This document shows, piece after piece, positions 61,434 through 64,000 of a stretch of 64,000 nt of DNA (positions are counted from its first letter, which is position 1; every line of letters begins with the position of its first letter). Below the pieces are notes generated by a model. It saw only the letters and a list, made by a program, of their open reading frames with translations. It was not told the DNA's origin and did no database searches. Made by a program: the position numbers and the translations under genes. Origin of the DNA: Saprospiraceae bacterium (lineage in GTDB: Bacteria > Bacteroidota > Bacteroidia > Chitinophagales > Saprospiraceae); NCBI GenBank assembly GCA_016714785.1, contig JADKCC010000016.1:62001-126000 (forward strand), read 5' to 3'.

Positions 61434-61961
61434 ATGTATATTATGATAAAATGGGTGTTATTTATAACTTTGTTACTTTCAACCAAAGGGCTGTATTCTC
61501 AAGAAAAATCTAAAGGATTTGTATCAAAGGATTCGTTGTATAATGAAAATATTAAAAAGTCAAGGTTATATGGTGTATATATACCTAGAGATATTGATGA
61601 TGCGATGAGTAAATTAATGGAATTGACCACAGAGGAGGCAAGAAAACCATTTTTGAAAGTAAGTGAAGATACCATTGCTAAAAAATTATATTTTGGGCTA
61701 GGTAGATGGATCGAATACAATTGGAATTTTGATGAAGGGTCGAGATTTTCTCATTATCTTCGTCAAAAAGGTTTGAACTATACAGAAGATATGACAAGAA
61801 CTATGTTGATATTATTTCATAGGCACGTGTTGGGCAAACCATTGGAGAGTGATATTTTGATTAAAAAAATGGTGGAAGAACGGAAAAAGAAGATTGCTGA
61901 AGAACTTAAAAAAAAGGAAGTGATCAGTGAGGAGACAAAAACAAAAACCAAAAATGATTAG
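61434..61961 (+). CDS. DUF6794-type exported protein
   Basis: A 175-residue protein with a signal peptide (MIKWVLFITLLLSTKGLYSQ; the ATG three codons downstream, 61443, is equally likely). The mature part has the pattern of DUF6794: VYIPRDIDDAMSKLMELTTE, then LYFGLGRWIEYNWNFDEGSR and FSHYLRQKGLNYTEDMTRTM, LILFHRHVLGKP. The C-terminal 30 residues are a highly charged Lys/Glu helix (VEERKKKIAEELKKKEV). Function unknown; such proteins are common in Bacteroidota. Single gene, divergent from pdhA. Confidence 0.7.
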   Translation: MYIMIKWVLFITLLLSTKGLYSQEKSKGFVSKDSLYNENIKKSRLYGVYIPRDIDDAMSKLMELTTEEARKPFLKVSEDTIAKKLYFGLGRWIEYNWNFDEGSRFSHYLRQKGLNYTEDMTRTMLILFHRHVLGKPLESDILIKKMVEERKKKIAEELKKKEVISEETKTKTKND

Positions 61962-61984
61962 TTCTATTTTGTCATTTTTGAATT

Positions 61985-62176
61985 AAAAAGTTTTCTCAAC
62001 ACTCTGTGATTAGCTAATGACAAAGTCTGATGAGGAAATGTATGAGTTCAGCAAAGCCGAACTCCCTTTATCTCCCATTTAAACTATAACACAATGTCAT
62101 TTCGATGGAGCTTTAGCGACTGAGAAACCCCTTTTTAGTCTCATGTTTTTGAAAATACTAATTTGACAAAGTAAAA
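61985..62176 (-). repeat. Dispersed repeat family, copy B
   Basis: Reverse-complement homologue of 34905-35105: read on the minus strand it shows AATTAGTATTTTCAAAAAC, GTCGCTAAAGCTCCATCGAA, TTATAGTTTAAATGGGAGAT, GTTCGGCTTTGCTGAAC, TTTCCTCATCAGACTTTGTC and GTTGAGAAAAC in the same order. Confidence 0.8.
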
Positions 62177-62585
62177 TTAGAATCTAAAAATCTAAAAAGG
62201 TAATCTATTCCGACTCCCAATTTCTTCAAAAACAGTCTCAGCCACAGCGGATCATATTTAGTTTCACACCATAGCAGTGACTTTGATTTGTCGCTAAAAA
62301 TGCGATTTTATTATTTTGAAGCTCACACTACGAAACTCATTTTGGATATTTAGGAAATATGTTTGTATTATTAAAAATAAGGATGACATAATGGATGATA
62401 AGTCATTGAGCAATAAGTTCAAAATTAATTTTATACATCTTAAAATTAGGAAATGGAGCTTTTTTTAATATTAAATTAAACAATTTATGGATTTATTTCA
62501 TTTATGTTTTGTGACAAGTTCTTTTTAGGTTTGTCATGTAGATTTATGCAAACACAATTTTTAAAACATTAAAACATTATTTTAA
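62177..62585. other. Intergenic region with no recognised gene
   Basis: AT-rich. A 43-codon minus-strand stretch (about 62166-62300) without start codon reads SLLWCETKYDPLWLRLFLKK, possibly a decayed gene, but no family is recognised. No clear promoter box before the DUF2911 gene. Confidence 0.35.
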
Positions 62586-63434
62586 ATGAAACACATTTTT
62601 AACATGCTAATGGTATGCAGTGCATTATTGATCGTATCTGAAGCAAATGCTCAAATTAAAACTCCAGCCGCTAGTTCTTCGGCAAAACTGTCCACAACAG
62701 TTGGTTTGACGGACATTACGTTAGATTATTCAAGACCAAGTAAAAATGGGAGAAAAATCTATGGTGAGTTAGTTCCTTTTGATGCCATTTGGAGAACAGG
62801 CGCAAATAAGAATTCTATTATATCTTTTAGTGATGATGTTATGATAAGTGGTACTGAACTTAAGAAAGGTTCGTACGCTATTTTTACAAAACCTGGTAAA
62901 TCATCTTGGGAAGTATATTTTTACTCAGATACCGAAAACTGGGGATCACCAGAAAAGTGGGACGATGCTAAAGTTGCAGCAAAAGTTACTGTTACACCAC
63001 AAACTGCTTCTAATACCGAAACATTTACGTTGAATATTGGTAATGTAACCAATGAATCTTGCCATTTAGAAATTCTTTGGGACAATGTGGCAATTCCTGT
63101 GAAAATAGATGTACCGACAGACAAAAAGGTGTCTGCTAATATAACACAAGTTATGGCTGGACCATCAGCCGGTGATTATTATAATGCCGCAAGATATTAT
63201 AGAGAAGCAAAAAAAGATTTGAATCAAGCATTGACATGGATGAATAAATCTATAGAAATGGGCAATGACAAATTTTGGATTTTGAGACAAAAGTCATTAA
63301 TTGAAGCAGATATGGGTAATTATAAGGCGGCCATCGCAACTGCCAATCAATCATTGGCTAAAGCAAAAGAAGCGGGCAACAATGATTATATTAAGATGAA
63401 TATGGATTCTATCTCTGCATGGTCTAAGAAATAA
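62586..63434 (+). CDS. DUF2911 protein with C-terminal TPR-like repeat
   Basis: A 282-residue exported protein (signal MKHIFNMLMVCSALLIVSEA, then NAQ). The DUF2911 domain covers about 30-175: VGLTDITLDYSRPSKNGRKI, GELVPFDAIWRTGANKNSII, KGSYAIFTKPGKSSWEVYFY and WGSPEKWDDAKVAAKVTVTP. The end (about 195-282) has two TPR-like helix pairs (AARYYREAKKDLNQALTWMN, IEADMGNYKAAIATANQSLA). Function unknown; probably periplasmic. A terminator follows. Confidence 0.85.
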   Translation: MKHIFNMLMVCSALLIVSEANAQIKTPAASSSAKLSTTVGLTDITLDYSRPSKNGRKIYGELVPFDAIWRTGANKNSIISFSDDVMISGTELKKGSYAIFTKPGKSSWEVYFYSDTENWGSPEKWDDAKVAAKVTVTPQTASNTETFTLNIGNVTNESCHLEILWDNVAIPVKIDVPTDKKVSANITQVMAGPSAGDYYNAARYYREAKKDLNQALTWMNKSIEMGNDKFWILRQKSLIEADMGNYKAAIATANQSLAKAKEAGNNDYIKMNMDSISAWSKK

Positions 63435-63520
63435 TATTCAATACTATCGTTTCTTAATCAAGTACCGTAAGCTGCTTTATCGTAGGAATTCGATAGTTAA
63501 AATGTACATTTTGTAGAAAA

Positions 63521-63553
63521 GGGAATATCATTCATTTGATGTTCCCTTTTTTT
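63521..63553 (+). terminator. Terminator after the DUF2911 gene
   Basis: GGGAATATCA (63521-63530) pairs with TGATGTTCCC (63537-63546, one G-U), then a T7 run. Confidence 0.88.
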
Positions 63554-63602
63554 ATAAGCGAAATGGTCTAAACATTATATTTCTTTATTTTATCAGAATT
63601 AG

Positions 63603-63610
63603 TAAATTTG
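63603..63610 (+). promoter_or_regulatory. Putative -7 box of the TonB-dependent receptor gene
   Basis: TAAATTTG fits TANNTTTG, 21 bp before the ATG at 63632. Confidence 0.5.
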
Positions 63611-63631
63611 TCTTAATTTTAAATCAAAGAT

Positions 63632-64000
63632 ATGACTCAATATTTTAAGTACTATGCTTTGCTGATTTTGATGCAATGTTCCTACCTTATCGATGGTCAG
63701 GACACCATTCCTACTCAAATCATACCTGAAATATTGCTAATTAATAATCGGCCAAAATTATTATTCCCATGGACATATCAAAGTGATACACTTCAGCTTA
63801 TAGATATATTTCAATCTAGCTTGCGACAAGCCTTTGATCAACAGGTAGGAATACAAGCTTTTAATGGTGAAAATTTTGCTCAAGATGTGCGCATTGCTAT
63901 TCGTGGTTATGGTAGCAGGTCTTCCTTTGGTATAAGAGGCATACGGTTATATCAAGATGGCATACCATTGACATCGCCAGATGGTACTACTCAACTGGAC
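63632..64000 (+). CDS. TonB-dependent outer membrane receptor (3' partial)
   Basis: The first 123 codons of a receptor that runs off the window. It starts with a signal-like segment (MTQYFKYYALLILMQCSYLI, then DGQ). The plug domain follows: SSLRQAFDQQVGIQAFNGEN, then FAQDVRIAIRGYGSRSSFGI and RGIRLYQDGIPLTSPDGTTQ. The motif IRGYGSRSSFGIRG with DGIPLTSPDG is the FecA/iron-siderophore-type plug signature; there is no N-terminal carboxypeptidase-like domain as in SusC proteins. The ligand cannot be told from this part. Confidence 0.88.
   Translation, partial: MTQYFKYYALLILMQCSYLIDGQDTIPTQIIPEILLINNRPKLLFPWTYQSDTLQLIDIFQSSLRQAFDQQVGIQAFNGENFAQDVRIAIRGYGSRSSFGIRGIRLYQDGIPLTSPDGTTQLD

Noticed and set aside
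62166..62300. Minus-strand stretch SLLWCETKYDPLWLRLFLKK as a pseudogene
   Set aside because: No start, only about 43 codons, no recognised family; noted but not called as a gene.

Overview
The window is chromosomal DNA of an AT-rich member of the Bacteroidota, most likely a Saprospiraceae-type lineage (inference). Evidence: many start regions carry the Bacteroidota -7 promoter motif TANNTTTG and few carry a Shine-Dalgarno sequence; large secreted proteins end in type IX secretion (T9SS) type A sorting domains; two neighbouring giants combine dockerin repeats with such a domain; and marker families typical of the phylum occur (DUF4835/PorD, DUF3098, DUF6794, DUF2911, bacteroidete-type RpoZ). 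No rRNA, tRNA or CRISPR array was seen.

Layout. 1-4.7 kb: end of a TolC-family gene, a membrane-fusion protein, a DUF2064 glycosyltransferase-like gene and a thiolase. 5.4-9.3 kb: a LexA-like S24 repressor, the UbiX/UbiD pair and a Cys-rich secreted protein. 9.5-14.5 kb: the bamD-rpoZ-coaBC-DUF4835 cluster, purN, and an unusual CBM48 / Lys-Ala-rich / helix-hairpin-helix protein. 14.6-17 kb: pdhB, a truncated thioredoxin-like pseudogene beside a G-rich tract, and a bacilliredoxin. 17.1-20 kb: a MarR regulator with homogentisate dioxygenase and 4-hydroxyphenylpyruvate dioxygenase (tyrosine breakdown). 20-34.3 kb: mostly housekeeping genes (recN, rplU-rpmA, desaturase, murB, Rpn-type nuclease, ABC exporter, tatC, recR, a GT2 fusion).

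34.3-38.7 kb is the accessory island. It holds an HTH remnant, a MITE-like element with perfect target-site duplication, a dispersed repeat, an array of about 41-bp GC-rich palindromic units, and a DNA methyltransferase plus an unknown partner gene, both broken by one-base frameshifts inside A-tracts and flanked by diverged direct repeats. I read this as a candidate phase-variable DNA-modification locus; homopolymer undercalling in the assembly is the main alternative.

38.7-44.4 kb: the truB-uppP-DUF3098 and ftsX genes, which usually form one block in Bacteroidota, are separated here by an opposite-strand gene for a secreted lamin-tail/CotH protein. 45.4-55 kb: two tandem, related giant secreted proteins. 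55-64 kb: an alcohol-dehydrogenase-like reductase, a SemiSWEET-like protein, pyrophosphatase, a cobalamin adenosyltransferase, LolA, TruC, pdhA (45 kb from pdhB), small secreted proteins and the start of a TonB-dependent receptor.

Links between genes: pdhA and pdhB together make pyruvate dehydrogenase E1; HppD and HmgA are consecutive enzymes of tyrosine catabolism; UbiX supplies the prenylated FMN that UbiD needs; bamD, lolA and the PorD-like gene serve envelope assembly and secretion, on which the large T9SS cargo proteins depend.
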